Below are positions 4,907 through 12,711 of a stretch of DNA of 24,325 nt, piece by piece. The stretch spans positions 1 through 24,325 of IMG/VR virus record IMGVR_UViG_3300032308_001587; one strand, written 5' to 3'. The notes under the pieces were generated by a model. The model was not told where the DNA came from. It worked only from the letters and a program-made list of their open reading frames with translations, and did not search any database. This DNA is from a virus. Both the position numbers and the translations under genes were made by a program. How positions within the stretch are numbered: position 1 is the stretch's first letter; the number at the start of each line of letters is the position of its first letter.

Positions 4907-5626
4907 ATGTCAACTAGCATGGATTTTCCAGGGAAGTCTAAAAAATATTCAGACAATGTAAACAACTCTTATCAACTTGAGCAATCAGTTTCTTTTATAG
5001 CTGTACCTGGACCACAAGGAGAACAGGGCCCAAAGGGTGATAAAGGCGATTCTGGACCAGAAGGTAAACAAGGACCACAGGGAGAGCCTGGAAAGCCTGG
5101 TAAAGATGGAAAAAACGGTAGAGATGGAATAGCAGGAGAAAGCAGCTTGTCTCCATCAGGTCAAAGAACTGGTTGGGCTCTTTATACAAATAAAGATCAA
5201 AAAGATATTACTCTTGGTGCAACAAAAGGAAATGACGGCTGGGTTAGCTTTAGCTTTGACTGTAGGGGCAAAAACAATGAACTTTATTTACCCGAAGATA
5301 ACGTTTCGTTATATAATTCACAATCACAAAAATTAAACCTTAAAGCACTAAAGGTTGGATCAATTGTAACAGTACGTTATGATATTATTCTAACTACCTT
5401 TACCAACAACACTGAGGTTTGGTTTAGAACCTATATACCAGAGTCTGATTTTTGGCCTACTACCTTTGCTGGAAACCTAAAATATCAGTTCTCATACGAC
5501 ATGTCACTAGAGCACACCTTTTTTATAGAAAATGACATGGTTAGAAACTATGGTGGGTTGCCACAAATATTGACAGATAATGATGCTTCAATGGTTGCCA
5601 AATCCATTTATATATCTGTTAGATAA
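4907..5626 (+). CDS. collagen-like tail fibre protein
   Basis: 239 residues. Residues 35-79 are 15 Gly-X-Y triplets without a break (from GPQGEQGPKGDKGDSG to GRDGIAGES), which would form a collagen triple helix. Two triplets, GEP and GKP, put Pro in the Y position, the classic target of prolyl-4-hydroxylase. The C-terminal 155 residues are beta-rich with aromatic residues and probably form a trimeric receptor-binding or trimerisation domain. Collagen-like segments are common in phage fibres. Start: ATG 4907, with an in-frame ATG at 4919 as alternative; neither has a strong ribosome site, so coupling to the 28-residue gene is likely. A row of dioxygenases begins 1.2 kb downstream. Confidence 0.75.
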   Translation: MSTSMDFPGKSKKYSDNVNNSYQLEQSVSFIAVPGPQGEQGPKGDKGDSGPEGKQGPQGEPGKPGKDGKNGRDGIAGESSLSPSGQRTGWALYTNKDQKDITLGATKGNDGWVSFSFDCRGKNNELYLPEDNVSLYNSQSQKLNLKALKVGSIVTVRYDIILTTFTNNTEVWFRTYIPESDFWPTTFAGNLKYQFSYDMSLEHTFFIENDMVRNYGGLPQILTDNDASMVAKSIYISVR

Positions 5627-5650
5627 AATATCAAAAACTGTATAATCTTA

Positions 5651-5666
5651 TGGTACAATTACTGCT
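5651..5666 (+). promoter_or_regulatory. extended -10 promoter of the Fn3/FFP gene
   Basis: TGG-TACAAT (5651-5659) ends 7 nt before the ATG at 5667; a second box, TGTATAAT (5639-5646), lies just before it. No ribosome site is present. Confidence 0.5.
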
Positions 5667-6662
5667 ATGAGCCCAAAAAATACTGGTACAACAGATTCTT
5701 CAAAAAAGTCCGTTCCAAACGCACCAGTAATTGGAGCAGTTACAGTACAAGGATCTGGACGCTTGTTTACAGCAGGTGGACAAGTTTCTGTAGCTTTTAC
5801 AGCTCCTTCTTATGATGGCAAAATGCCAATTATTGACTACACAGTTACATCCAATACTGGTAGTTTTACAGCAACAGGTGCAAGCTCACCAATAGTTGTT
5901 ACAGGAATGTCAACTTCTGGAACTCCAGCAAATTATACTTTTACCGTTACTGCAAGAAACGCAGTTGGATCTTCAGCAGCATCTGCAGCATCTTCAGCAG
6001 TTGTTCCAACATCTAGACCAGCTCAAGTAACAATTGGAACAGCATCAGTTAATGGAACAACTGGAATTGTAAGTATTCCATTTACAAACCTTACATCTGC
6101 ACAAATTGGAAACTCAGCATTAACTACTCCAAACTACACAGTGACTTCTACTTCTGGAAAAACAGCAACTGGCTCAGGTACTCCACTTAGTATTACAGAA
6201 ACAACAGCAGGAACATATACATATACAGTTATTGCAACAAATGCAAACGGTAATTCTCCAGCATCTAATGCATCTAACCAAGTTGTTGTTACACTAGGGC
6301 CGTTCTTCCCACCATTCTTTCCGTTCTTTCCTTTCTTCCCTCCATTCTTCCCACCGTTCTTCCCACCGTTCTTCCCATTCTTCCCACCGTTCTTCCCACC
6401 GTTCTTCCCATTCTTCCCATTCTTCCCGTTCTTCCCACCGTTCTTCCCATTCTTCCCGTTCTTCCCATTCTTTCCTCCATTCTTCCCATTCTTCCCGTTC
6501 TTCCCATTCTTCCCACCGTTCTTCCCGTACTTCCCATTCTTCCCGTTCTTCCCACCGTTCTTTCCGTACTTCCCAGCCTTCCAGCCAATTCCACCGTTCT
6601 TCCCTGGATTTGGACCAACAGCACCGTTCTTCCCATACTTCACACTACCAGGTGTAGTATAA
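5667..6662 (+). CDS. Fn3-like fibre protein with an FFP-repeat tail
   Basis: 331 residues in three parts. Residues about 18-113 and 117-209 are two fibronectin-III-like domains (for example ANYTFTVTARNAVGSS and GTYTYTVIATNANGNSP, the usual F/G-strand ends). Residues 211 to about 310 are almost only Phe and Pro, in units FFP and FFPP with a few Tyr variants, then a short tail (PTAPFFPYFTLPGVV). Fn3 domains in phages are found on capsid, tail and fibre surfaces, where they bind cell-surface sugars. The Phe-Pro tail is very hydrophobic and, if exposed, might bind membranes or lipids or bundle with itself. The opposite strand is also open over the repeat (Gly-Lys-Asn-Gly), but the Fn3 domains show which strand is coding. 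A terminator follows. Confidence 0.75.
   Translation: MSPKNTGTTDSSKKSVPNAPVIGAVTVQGSGRLFTAGGQVSVAFTAPSYDGKMPIIDYTVTSNTGSFTATGASSPIVVTGMSTSGTPANYTFTVTARNAVGSSAASAASSAVVPTSRPAQVTIGTASVNGTTGIVSIPFTNLTSAQIGNSALTTPNYTVTSTSGKTATGSGTPLSITETTAGTYTYTVIATNANGNSPASNASNQVVVTLGPFFPPFFPFFPFFPPFFPPFFPPFFPFFPPFFPPFFPFFPFFPFFPPFFPFFPFFPFFPPFFPFFPFFPFFPPFFPYFPFFPFFPPFFPYFPAFQPIPPFFPGFGPTAPFFPYFTLPGVV
6297..6639 (+). repeat. polypyrimidine FFP/FFPP codon repeat
   Basis: About 340 bp made of 9- and 12-bp units (TTC TTC CCN and TTC TTC CCN CCN), strongly biased to C and T on the plus strand. Units differ mostly at third positions, which suggests repeat expansion followed by drift or selection at the protein level. 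Such tracts are prone to slippage, so copy number may vary among phages. Confidence 0.8.
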
Positions 6663-6683
6663 AATAAAAAAGAAGTAATACAA

Positions 6684-6715
6684 TTGGCCAACATTGTTTG
6701 GCCTTTTGTGTTTTT
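6684..6715 (+). terminator. terminator after the fibre genes
   Basis: GGCCAA-CATTGT-TTGGCC (6686-6703) forms a hairpin followed by TTTTGTGTTTTT. It lies 24 bp after the FFP gene and separates the fibre genes from the dioxygenase operon. Confidence 0.7.
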
Positions 6716-6736
6716 ATGAGTGCTAGATCTTATGTG

Positions 6737-6753
6737 TTGCAAAAGGTTTGCAA
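6737..6753. promoter_or_regulatory. 17-bp palindrome upstream of the dioxygenase operon
   Basis: TTGCAAA-AGG-TTTGCAA is a perfect inverted repeat centred at 6745, about 59 bp before the predicted transcription start. The position suits an activator site. Confidence 0.4.
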
Positions 6754-6768
6754 TAATGTTTAAATTGC

Positions 6769-6797
6769 TTTACAAAAAGTCAAAGATAGTGTATAAT
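6769..6797 (+). promoter_or_regulatory. promoter of the dioxygenase operon
   Basis: TTTACA (6769-6774), exactly 17 bp, TATAAT (6792-6797): the closest match to a housekeeping sigma consensus in the window. The predicted start near 6804 gives a short leader with AAAAAGGGGA before the ATG at 6818, so this gene is leadered, unlike many others here. Confidence 0.7.
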
Positions 6798-6817
6798 GAA
6801 ATAAAAAGGGGATATAT

Positions 6818-7534
6818 ATGGAAATTTATGATGAAAATGAAAACCCATGGTTTACAAAAGATAGATCAGAAACAATAACAACAAAGGTTGATAGATCTAT
6901 ACCTGAGCACAACATTACAGTAGAAAACCCAGGACTTGGCTTAAACATATATAGAAATGTGTTTTCCGCAGAAGACTCTAAAAGATATATAGAAACCCTT
7001 GAATCTAATCTTTCAACTGGAAAAAAATATAAATGGTCTGAAGCAACAGTTACAAACTCTGCAACACCAATCAAAAGAGCAAGAGACTGTGTAGATTTTA
7101 AGTATAAGCAAGAAAACTTAGGTCCTAGAGATCCATTTAATTCTGAGCTAATTGATTTACATCAAGAAATATATGAGAAGTTAAAACTTTGTATAGATGA
7201 CTATGCAAGGTATTGGGGAATTAATGTTATTTATTACGAAGCATTTAACTTTGTAAAGTATGAAGGAGAAGGAAAGCACTTTAATATTCATGCTGACCAT
7301 GGACCAGCATATAACGCTACAGTGTCTGCAGTTATTTATATCAATGATGATTACGAAGGCGGAGAGATTCAGTTTCCAAGATTAGATGGATATACACTTA
7401 CCCCAAAGGTAGGAGACATTGCAGTGTTCCCATCAAACTATATCTATGAGCATGCATCTCTGCCAATGAAGAGCGGTACAAAGTATTGCGTAGTAGTCAT
7501 GACAGATATAAATGAGCTAGGCCATAAGCAATGA
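6818..7534 (+). CDS. 2OG-Fe(II) dioxygenase (P4H-type), copy 1
   Basis: 238 residues. Enzymes of this family use Fe(II), O2 and 2-oxoglutarate to hydroxylate a substrate. The iron ligands are H158-A-D160 (in HADHG) and H212 (YEHAS); K222, ten residues after the last His, should bind 2-oxoglutarate where most relatives have Arg. INDDYEGGE (175-183) is the typical strand-turn of prolyl-4-hydroxylase-like domains. The closest relative in the window is the gene at 8316 (shared RDCVDFK, EAFNF-x-KY, FPSNY-x-Y-x-H, SGTKY). AAGGGGA before the ATG supports the start. It overlaps the next gene by 4 nt (ATGA). The substrate cannot be read from the sequence. Confidence 0.85.
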   Translation: MEIYDENENPWFTKDRSETITTKVDRSIPEHNITVENPGLGLNIYRNVFSAEDSKRYIETLESNLSTGKKYKWSEATVTNSATPIKRARDCVDFKYKQENLGPRDPFNSELIDLHQEIYEKLKLCIDDYARYWGINVIYYEAFNFVKYEGEGKHFNIHADHGPAYNATVSAVIYINDDYEGGEIQFPRLDGYTLTPKVGDIAVFPSNYIYEHASLPMKSGTKYCVVVMTDINELGHKQ

Positions 7535-8307
7535 CATTAAAGGAAAATATTGCAAAGTTTACAGCCTATAGACCATGGGTTACAAAAGACAGCCCATCTG
7601 TTCCGTCACCAACACAAGCAGTAATTCCACAATGGTACAAGGATGCAGATAGGTTTGCTAAAGATCCCATTGGTGAATACTATAAAGCTACACCCCAGAT
7701 TTGTCCATTTCCTAAAGAAGGAACAAAAGATGATTATGGAAAGATTCCTACATGGAAGGCATGTCCAGCAATCATGGATGCATTTACAACAGGGTATGTA
7801 TTAAAGACTCCTTGTGATATTACTTTTTTTAAAACAGCAGATGGTTCTATAGATGTAAAAATAGAAGATGCACGACATCAAGATTTTTGTAGTAAAAGAA
7901 TGGCAATGCCACAATTTGAGCAACCAAAAGGATTCTACAGAGAACATTTTGCCTGGTATCCAGATTGGGGTCTAGAGTTGCCAGAAGGATACAGCGCATT
8001 ATTCATGACCCCAATGAATCGTTTTGATTTGCCATTTATAAATACTACTGGAGTTGTTGACAATGATAGTGTTCATCTTCTAGGTACCTTTCCATTTTTT
8101 ATTACAGAAGGTTGGGAAGGAACGCTTCCAGCAGGAACGCCATATGTACAGATACTGCCTTTTAAAAGAGAAGATTGGGGCCATGAAATCAAATTTATAG
8201 GCTCAACAGAAATTTATGCTAAAATGATGAGTAATGCAAGTTTTTATAGACAGCCAGATGGTGGAGTTTATAAAAATAAAGTTTGGACAAGAAGAGAATA
8301 TAAATAG
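7531..8307 (+). CDS. DUF6065-like protein, copy 1
   Basis: 258 residues, no enzyme motif that I can name. Blocks: GYVLKTPCDITFF (88-100), WGLELPEGYSALFMTPMNRF (146-165) and GWEGTLPAGTPYVQILPFKR (194-213). The same order of blocks, with weaker identity, is found in the gene at 8993 (GWNLSASQDIEFIWNG; TGL...FTINPVNYF; KAGTPLATIVP), so the two are paralogues. The AGTP-x-x-x-I-x-P block and strand-rich profile suggest a jelly-roll or cupin-like fold. The DUF6065 name is from memory of the family pattern. The 4-nt overlap with the oxygenase implies coupled, near-equal synthesis, so the pair may act as a complex or on one substrate. Confidence 0.55.
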   Translation: MTLKENIAKFTAYRPWVTKDSPSVPSPTQAVIPQWYKDADRFAKDPIGEYYKATPQICPFPKEGTKDDYGKIPTWKACPAIMDAFTTGYVLKTPCDITFFKTADGSIDVKIEDARHQDFCSKRMAMPQFEQPKGFYREHFAWYPDWGLELPEGYSALFMTPMNRFDLPFINTTGVVDNDSVHLLGTFPFFITEGWEGTLPAGTPYVQILPFKREDWGHEIKFIGSTEIYAKMMSNASFYRQPDGGVYKNKVWTRREYK

Positions 8308-8315
8308 GGGGAACT

Positions 8316-8993
8316 ATGCAAACATGGACAGAAAAAATAAACCTTGGTAATGGAATTGTGTGTTACAGGGACGTAATAAAAAAAGACTTCAATGTAATAG
8401 AAAGACTTGAAGAAAATTTGGGTTCGGTTGCTGGATATGGAGAGTTGTCTCCAGAGGGCAACAGATACCATTGGATGCCAGCATACGTTGGGTACCAACA
8501 ACTTATTCCAGACTACAGAGACTGTGTTGATTTTAAATTTAAAAAAACAGATATAGAGCTAGATAAAAGTGAAACATCTTTAAAGCTACAATCTCTTTGG
8601 CAAGATGTATATGATTCTCAGTTCCAGGCAGTTGAAGATTACAGAAAAGATTACAATATTATGGATCTTAAATATTGGGAAGCATTCAACTTTATAAAGT
8701 ATGGTCCAGGACAGCACTTCATGGAGCATCATGATCATGGGTATTCTTATAATTGTACAGTCTCTCTTGTTGCATATATTAATGATGACTATGAAGGTGG
8801 AGAATTGTATTTTAGATTGCAAGATTTAAAGATTAAGCCAAAAGCTGGCGACCTATATATATTCCCATCAAACTATATGTATCCTCATCAAGCAATGCCA
8901 GTAGAGTCTGGAACAAAGTATTCTATTGTTACTATGTTGGATTATAATAAAAAGTTTCATACTCCAGAAATGTTTTCTCAGGATAATATGTAA
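8316..8993 (+). CDS. 2OG-Fe(II) dioxygenase (P4H-type), copy 2
   Basis: 225 residues. Iron ligands H138-H-D140 (in HHDHG) and H191 (YPHQA), with K201 as the likely 2-oxoglutarate ligand. It aligns closely with the oxygenase at 6818 over the whole catalytic domain, including the unusual Lys and an extra His after the Asp. It differs at the N-terminus, which is shorter by about 20 residues. ATAGGGGGA is the ribosome site; the gap to the previous gene is 8 nt. Its stop overlaps the start of the second DUF6065-like gene, repeating the arrangement of the pair before it. Confidence 0.85.
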   Translation: MQTWTEKINLGNGIVCYRDVIKKDFNVIERLEENLGSVAGYGELSPEGNRYHWMPAYVGYQQLIPDYRDCVDFKFKKTDIELDKSETSLKLQSLWQDVYDSQFQAVEDYRKDYNIMDLKYWEAFNFIKYGPGQHFMEHHDHGYSYNCTVSLVAYINDDYEGGELYFRLQDLKIKPKAGDLYIFPSNYMYPHQAMPVESGTKYSIVTMLDYNKKFHTPEMFSQDNM

Positions 8994-9721
8994 TGCTAAA
9001 CATATCTGTTGAAAGATTTCCAGACTCAAAAATTATTATATCTCCAATGTCAATAAAAAGAGATTGGATGGATGTTACTCCAGAAAAACATGCATACAGA
9101 TGTTTTCCAGTAACACAAGCTAATATGGTTGGGTGGAATCTATCAGCTAGTCAAGACATTGAATTTATTTGGAACGGTATAAATGATACTAGTTCAGAAA
9201 ATGTTAAAATAACCAAAGGTTCACAGTTCACCTATACTGGAAGAGGTCAATCAACTGTAAGTATACACACTGGCTTGACCTTTAGGTCAGAACAAAATGT
9301 CAGTATGTTTACAATTAATCCAGTCAATTATTTTAATGAAGATTTTGAAACAATGTCTTCTTTGATTAGCACATCTTGGCTAGATACTGCTTTTCCACTA
9401 GCAATTAAGGCAAGATCTGCCAATAAAAAAATTAACATAAAGGCAGGAACACCTCTTGCTACAATAGTTCCAATTTCTTTAACAGCAATGGATAATACAT
9501 CAATTCAAATATTTGACTACGAAGATATAGATCGTAGCAGAGAAAAAGCCCATAAGTCATACGGCGAGGCTGCACAAAAAATAAATCAGTCTGGTGAGTG
9601 GACTGATTGGTACAGGGATGCAGTTAACGAAAAAGGAGAAAGCAAGGGATCACATGAAACAAAGGTATTACGTCTTTCTGTAACAGATAATACATCAAAT
9701 AAAGGAAATGGTATAATCTAA
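8993..9721 (+). CDS. DUF6065-like protein, copy 2
   Basis: 242 residues, ATG 8993 overlapping the preceding stop. The N-terminal part, DWMDVTPEKHAYRCFPVTQ (24-42), ANMVGWNL and WNG, matches the pattern I associate with DUF6065 (W-M-D-x-T-P...A-Y-R-C-x-P...A-N...G-W). The second half has TGLTFRSEQN, FTINPVNYF and IKAGTPLATIVPI. The C-terminal 70 residues are charged and helical (DRSREKAHKSYGEAAQ). No known reaction. Paralogue of the 7531 gene and, like it, placed directly after a Lys-type oxygenase. Its last codons contain the TATAAT of the next gene. Confidence 0.6.
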   Translation: MLNISVERFPDSKIIISPMSIKRDWMDVTPEKHAYRCFPVTQANMVGWNLSASQDIEFIWNGINDTSSENVKITKGSQFTYTGRGQSTVSIHTGLTFRSEQNVSMFTINPVNYFNEDFETMSSLISTSWLDTAFPLAIKARSANKKINIKAGTPLATIVPISLTAMDNTSIQIFDYEDIDRSREKAHKSYGEAAQKINQSGEWTDWYRDAVNEKGESKGSHETKVLRLSVTDNTSNKGNGII

Positions 9722-9723
9722 CT
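9709..9723 (+). promoter_or_regulatory. internal leaderless promoter in the operon
   Basis: TGG-TATAAT (9709-9717) lies inside the last codons of the preceding gene and ends 6 nt before the ATG at 9724. It would let the distal five oxygenases be transcribed apart from the first four genes. Confidence 0.5.
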
Positions 9724-10398
9724 ATGGAAAAAGAAAATGCCTCTGTTGTAGTTAGAAAACCATCACTAACCCCATCTGGCTGGTTTGGCAGCGGTAAAGA
9801 AATGATTATTGAGTTAGAAAATTTTATGACTCAAGATGAAATGGACTTTTTAGAAAAAGCTGCAAAGTCTTTGACAATATGGGATGTAACACAAAGCCAT
9901 GTAAATGAAAATGGAACAGTGGTTTATGACTCAGACTATTGGAAAGATAGAGTTGCAACTCAGCCAACCTTAGATAAAAATGATCCAAACATATCACCAG
10001 TAATTGCTGGACTATTTCAAAGACTACAGCCTATAGTTGAAGAGTTTTATAAGGTAAAGGTTATTCCTACTGGAACAACTATTGTTAAATGGCTACCAGG
10101 ACAATTTCAAAAGCCACACGCAGACAAAGAATTGCATGAAGGACCAGACGCTGGGCTTCCAAATGATTTCCCAAACTATGATCTTTCAAGCCTTTTTTAT
10201 TTAAATGAAGACTATGAAGGCGGAGAATTGTACTTCCCAAATCAAGGCGTTCAGTTCAAACCTAAGAAGGGCGCTGCTTATTTTTTTCCAGGGGATATGA
10301 ATTATATTCACGGAGTAACAGAGATTAAGAGTGGTATTAGGTATACCTGCCCATTCTTTTGGGAAATTACAGAACACACTGGAGATAGGAAACCATAA
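9724..10398 (+). CDS. 2OG-Fe(II) dioxygenase (P4H-type), copy 3
   Basis: 224 residues. Iron ligands H132-A-D134 (KPHADK) and H196 (YIHGV); R206 (SGIRY) is the canonical 2-oxoglutarate ligand. LNEDYEGGELYFP (160-172) is the family core. The insert between D134 and the next strand (LHEGPDAGLPNDFPNYD) is longer than in copies 1 and 2 and would line the active-site entrance, so the substrate is probably different. No ribosome site; the start lies 6 nt after TATAAT. Confidence 0.85.
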   Translation: MEKENASVVVRKPSLTPSGWFGSGKEMIIELENFMTQDEMDFLEKAAKSLTIWDVTQSHVNENGTVVYDSDYWKDRVATQPTLDKNDPNISPVIAGLFQRLQPIVEEFYKVKVIPTGTTIVKWLPGQFQKPHADKELHEGPDAGLPNDFPNYDLSSLFYLNEDYEGGELYFPNQGVQFKPKKGAAYFFPGDMNYIHGVTEIKSGIRYTCPFFWEITEHTGDRKP

Positions 10399-10399
10399 A

Positions 10400-11293
10400 A
10401 TGAGCAAAGACTTTACTTTTAAAGAGATTTATCCAAATATTTTTGTATACAATAATGTTTTTGAAGATCCAGAAAAAATGTATAAGATTGCAAAAGATTC
10501 TGTAAACAATTACGATGATGCAATTTGGGACAGCTGGCAAGAATGGTATGACTTTGGTCATAAAATAGAAAACTTTGGATTATTTTTTGATAAAACAGCT
10601 ACAAGCCTTAAAATATTATCAGACATAACACCAACCACAAAAGTTCAAGAAGATCAAAGATATTTTATTACTGAGTTAGTTAAGGGTTTTCACCTAGTAA
10701 ATAACCACTATATAGAACGTCATAATTTTCCAGTACATAGAGAAAAAAATGTAACTGTTGAAGCTAATGGCGAAACTCAAGCAAAGTGGAACTGGACTGG
10801 ACCCTCTTTATGCAGATATTTTGTTGAGTCTGAACTTTCTAAGACAAATGAGGGAGAAGACAAGTTAGCCATGAGATATCATAGCGATTATATTAGAGAA
10901 GTAGTAAAAAGTCCAGGATATAAGTTTGCCTTAACCACAACAACATATCTAAATGATAATTATTTAAAAGGCGGAATTGATTTTGCTGTTGGAGACAAAC
11001 TAATTAACTATAAGCCAAAAGCTGGAGACTTTCTTGTTTTTCCTTCAGGCCACCCAGACTATTCTACTGAAGAAGGAGAAGTTTATTTGCATGCTGCAGA
11101 AAATTGTTCAGTAAATGAAAAATTTTTTACAAGAATGTATTGGACAGTATATGAAGATGCATCAGAGGAATGGAAAGAAAAAAGTCAGATTTTTGGTGAT
11201 AAATGGCCAGAAGAACTTCAACGACTTCAACATCAGTATAGGATAGACCATCCAGCAAGAAACTTCATAGAGGGGGCAACAAGAATCAAATGA
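10400..11293 (+). CDS. 2OG-Fe(II) dioxygenase (P4H-type), copy 4
   Basis: 297 residues, the largest of the set. Iron ligands H161-S-D163 (RYHSDY) and H231 (YLHAAENC); K241 (ten residues later) or R245 would bind 2-oxoglutarate. LNDNYLKGGIDF replaces the usual DDYEGGE. About 100 extra residues before the catalytic core, with a Trp-rich stretch (WDSWQEWYDF), suggest a distinct substrate domain. The frame is open to 10331, but the ATG at 10400, one base after the preceding stop and following TAGGAAA, gives the expected start MSKDFTFKEIYPN. It overlaps the next gene by 4 nt (ATGA). Confidence 0.8.
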   Translation: MSKDFTFKEIYPNIFVYNNVFEDPEKMYKIAKDSVNNYDDAIWDSWQEWYDFGHKIENFGLFFDKTATSLKILSDITPTTKVQEDQRYFITELVKGFHLVNNHYIERHNFPVHREKNVTVEANGETQAKWNWTGPSLCRYFVESELSKTNEGEDKLAMRYHSDYIREVVKSPGYKFALTTTTYLNDNYLKGGIDFAVGDKLINYKPKAGDFLVFPSGHPDYSTEEGEVYLHAAENCSVNEKFFTRMYWTVYEDASEEWKEKSQIFGDKWPEELQRLQHQYRIDHPARNFIEGATRIK

Positions 11294-12036
11294 ACCTTAA
11301 AAATAAAAATAGAATAACAAAAGACATTGTTGTTTTTGAAGATTTTTTAACTAGAGAAGATTGTGAAAAGATAGTTAAAGCGCTAGATGCTCAAGCAGAA
11401 AATGGAAAGATTTCTTGGATGCCTATATCTTTTTATGAGTCATATTCTTCTGTACTTCCACAAGATAATGATCAGGAAGTCATTGACGCTGGTCTTAAGC
11501 CAACAATTTTTTCAGACATTGAAAAAATGATGCCTGAAGCAATTGCGTCTATACATGATTTAGATCCAAAAATAATTTCAAAAATTGGATACCACACTCA
11601 AAAGTGGGAACCTGGAGCATATGCAAGAGTTCACTCTGACAATACAGATGAAAAAGGAAACTCTGGAGCATTTACAAGAAGTAGGTATGCAGGTTTTCTT
11701 TATCTAAATGATAACTTTGAAGGTGGTATTCTTAGATTTCCAAGTCAAAATTTAGAGATACAGCCAAAGGTTGGAATGCTTGCTGTATTTGACGGGGGAT
11801 TTAACAATATGCACGAAGTATCCCTCATTACAAGTGGAGTAAGATATACAATAGGCTCATTCTGGGACGATAGAGAAGAAGATGCATATCCACAAGAAGT
11901 AAGAGATGCATGGGCAGAAGAGATGAAAGCCACCAGAGCACAACAAGAAATTGAAAGAGCAGAATGGCAAGATCTACTAAAACAGGGCTGGAAGATTGAT
12001 GCTCATGGAAATAAATACAAAGCAGAGGATATATAA
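11290..12036 (+). CDS. 2OG-Fe(II) dioxygenase (P4H-type), copy 5
   Basis: 248 residues. Iron ligands H115-S-D117 (RVHSDN) and H175 (NMHEV); R185 (SGVRY) binds 2-oxoglutarate. The core strand LYLNDNFEGGILRFP (137-151) is clear. After residue 195 there is a charged helical tail (about 50 residues, rich in Glu, Lys and Trp) absent from the other copies, perhaps for contact with a partner. The start overlaps the previous stop by 4 nt, so translation is coupled. Confidence 0.85.
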   Translation: MNLKNKNRITKDIVVFEDFLTREDCEKIVKALDAQAENGKISWMPISFYESYSSVLPQDNDQEVIDAGLKPTIFSDIEKMMPEAIASIHDLDPKIISKIGYHTQKWEPGAYARVHSDNTDEKGNSGAFTRSRYAGFLYLNDNFEGGILRFPSQNLEIQPKVGMLAVFDGGFNNMHEVSLITSGVRYTIGSFWDDREEDAYPQEVRDAWAEEMKATRAQQEIERAEWQDLLKQGWKIDAHGNKYKAEDI

Positions 12037-12037
12037 A

Positions 12038-12700
12038 GTGACAGTATTTTTAAAAAAAGAATTTGAAGATGCTGGATATGATGTTGAAGTTTTTCATGAT
12101 CATGTTTTATTTATAAAAAACTTTTTAAAAGAAGAAGAGCTACAGACAATATTAAAAATAATTGAAACAACTAGTGAAGAAGATTGGTCAATAGAGTATA
12201 CAAAAAACCTTGCCAGATTCTGCATGGAAAAATTTGGAAGAGACGATGTAGAAAACCTGGTTGCAGAGGGTAAGTTTGAAATAACTAAAGGCTGGCAAGA
12301 TAAAAACTTAAATATTACACGTGAAAAAATAAGCAGCGCACTTCAAAGAAGACTTGGTGAATTAATGAAGATAGCAGATCCATCGCTAGAGCTTGGTGGA
12401 TTTGGAACTCTTCAAAGAATGCAAAAGGGTGTTGAGTTAAAGTCACATACAGATCAGCATACGGATCCATCTATTAGGTATGCTGCTATACTTTATATTA
12501 ATGATGACTATAAAGATGGAACTTTATTCTTTAAAAATAAAGAAAATTCAGATTTAAGGCCAAAGCCAGGAACACTGCTTATTTTTCCAGGTAACGAAGA
12601 ATACGAGCATGGAGTAAGGCCTGTAGGAGAAGGACCTATAAGATATGTTACTGTAGGTTTCATGAAGGTAACAGGCTTTTATGAAAACAATAAATACTAA
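12038..12700 (+). CDS. 2OG-Fe(II) dioxygenase (P4H-type), copy 6
   Basis: 220 residues from a GTG start. Iron ligands are H137-T-D139 or H141-T-D143 (the sequence SHTDQHTD holds two HxD motifs) and H191 (YEHGV); R202 (PIRY) binds 2-oxoglutarate. Core YINDDYKDGTLFF (153-165). The frame is open back to 11996 inside the previous gene, but GTG 12038 after GCAGAGGAT, one base past the previous stop, is the natural start. The doubled HxD is unusual; alignment would show which is used. Confidence 0.8.
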   Translation: MTVFLKKEFEDAGYDVEVFHDHVLFIKNFLKEEELQTILKIIETTSEEDWSIEYTKNLARFCMEKFGRDDVENLVAEGKFEITKGWQDKNLNITREKISSALQRRLGELMKIADPSLELGGFGTLQRMQKGVELKSHTDQHTDPSIRYAAILYINDDYKDGTLFFKNKENSDLRPKPGTLLIFPGNEEYEHGVRPVGEGPIRYVTVGFMKVTGFYENNKY

Positions 12701-12711
12701 GGAGATATAAG

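Noticed and set aside
6134-6742. Minus-strand Gly-Lys-Asn-Gly repeat protein
   Set aside because: It is the antisense reading of the FFP repeat. The plus frame continues into two Fn3-like domains and has a promoter and terminator; the minus frame crosses that terminator and has none.
10331-10399. Upstream start for the fourth oxygenase
   Set aside because: The extension lies wholly inside the previous gene; ATG 10400 follows the previous stop and a ribosome site.
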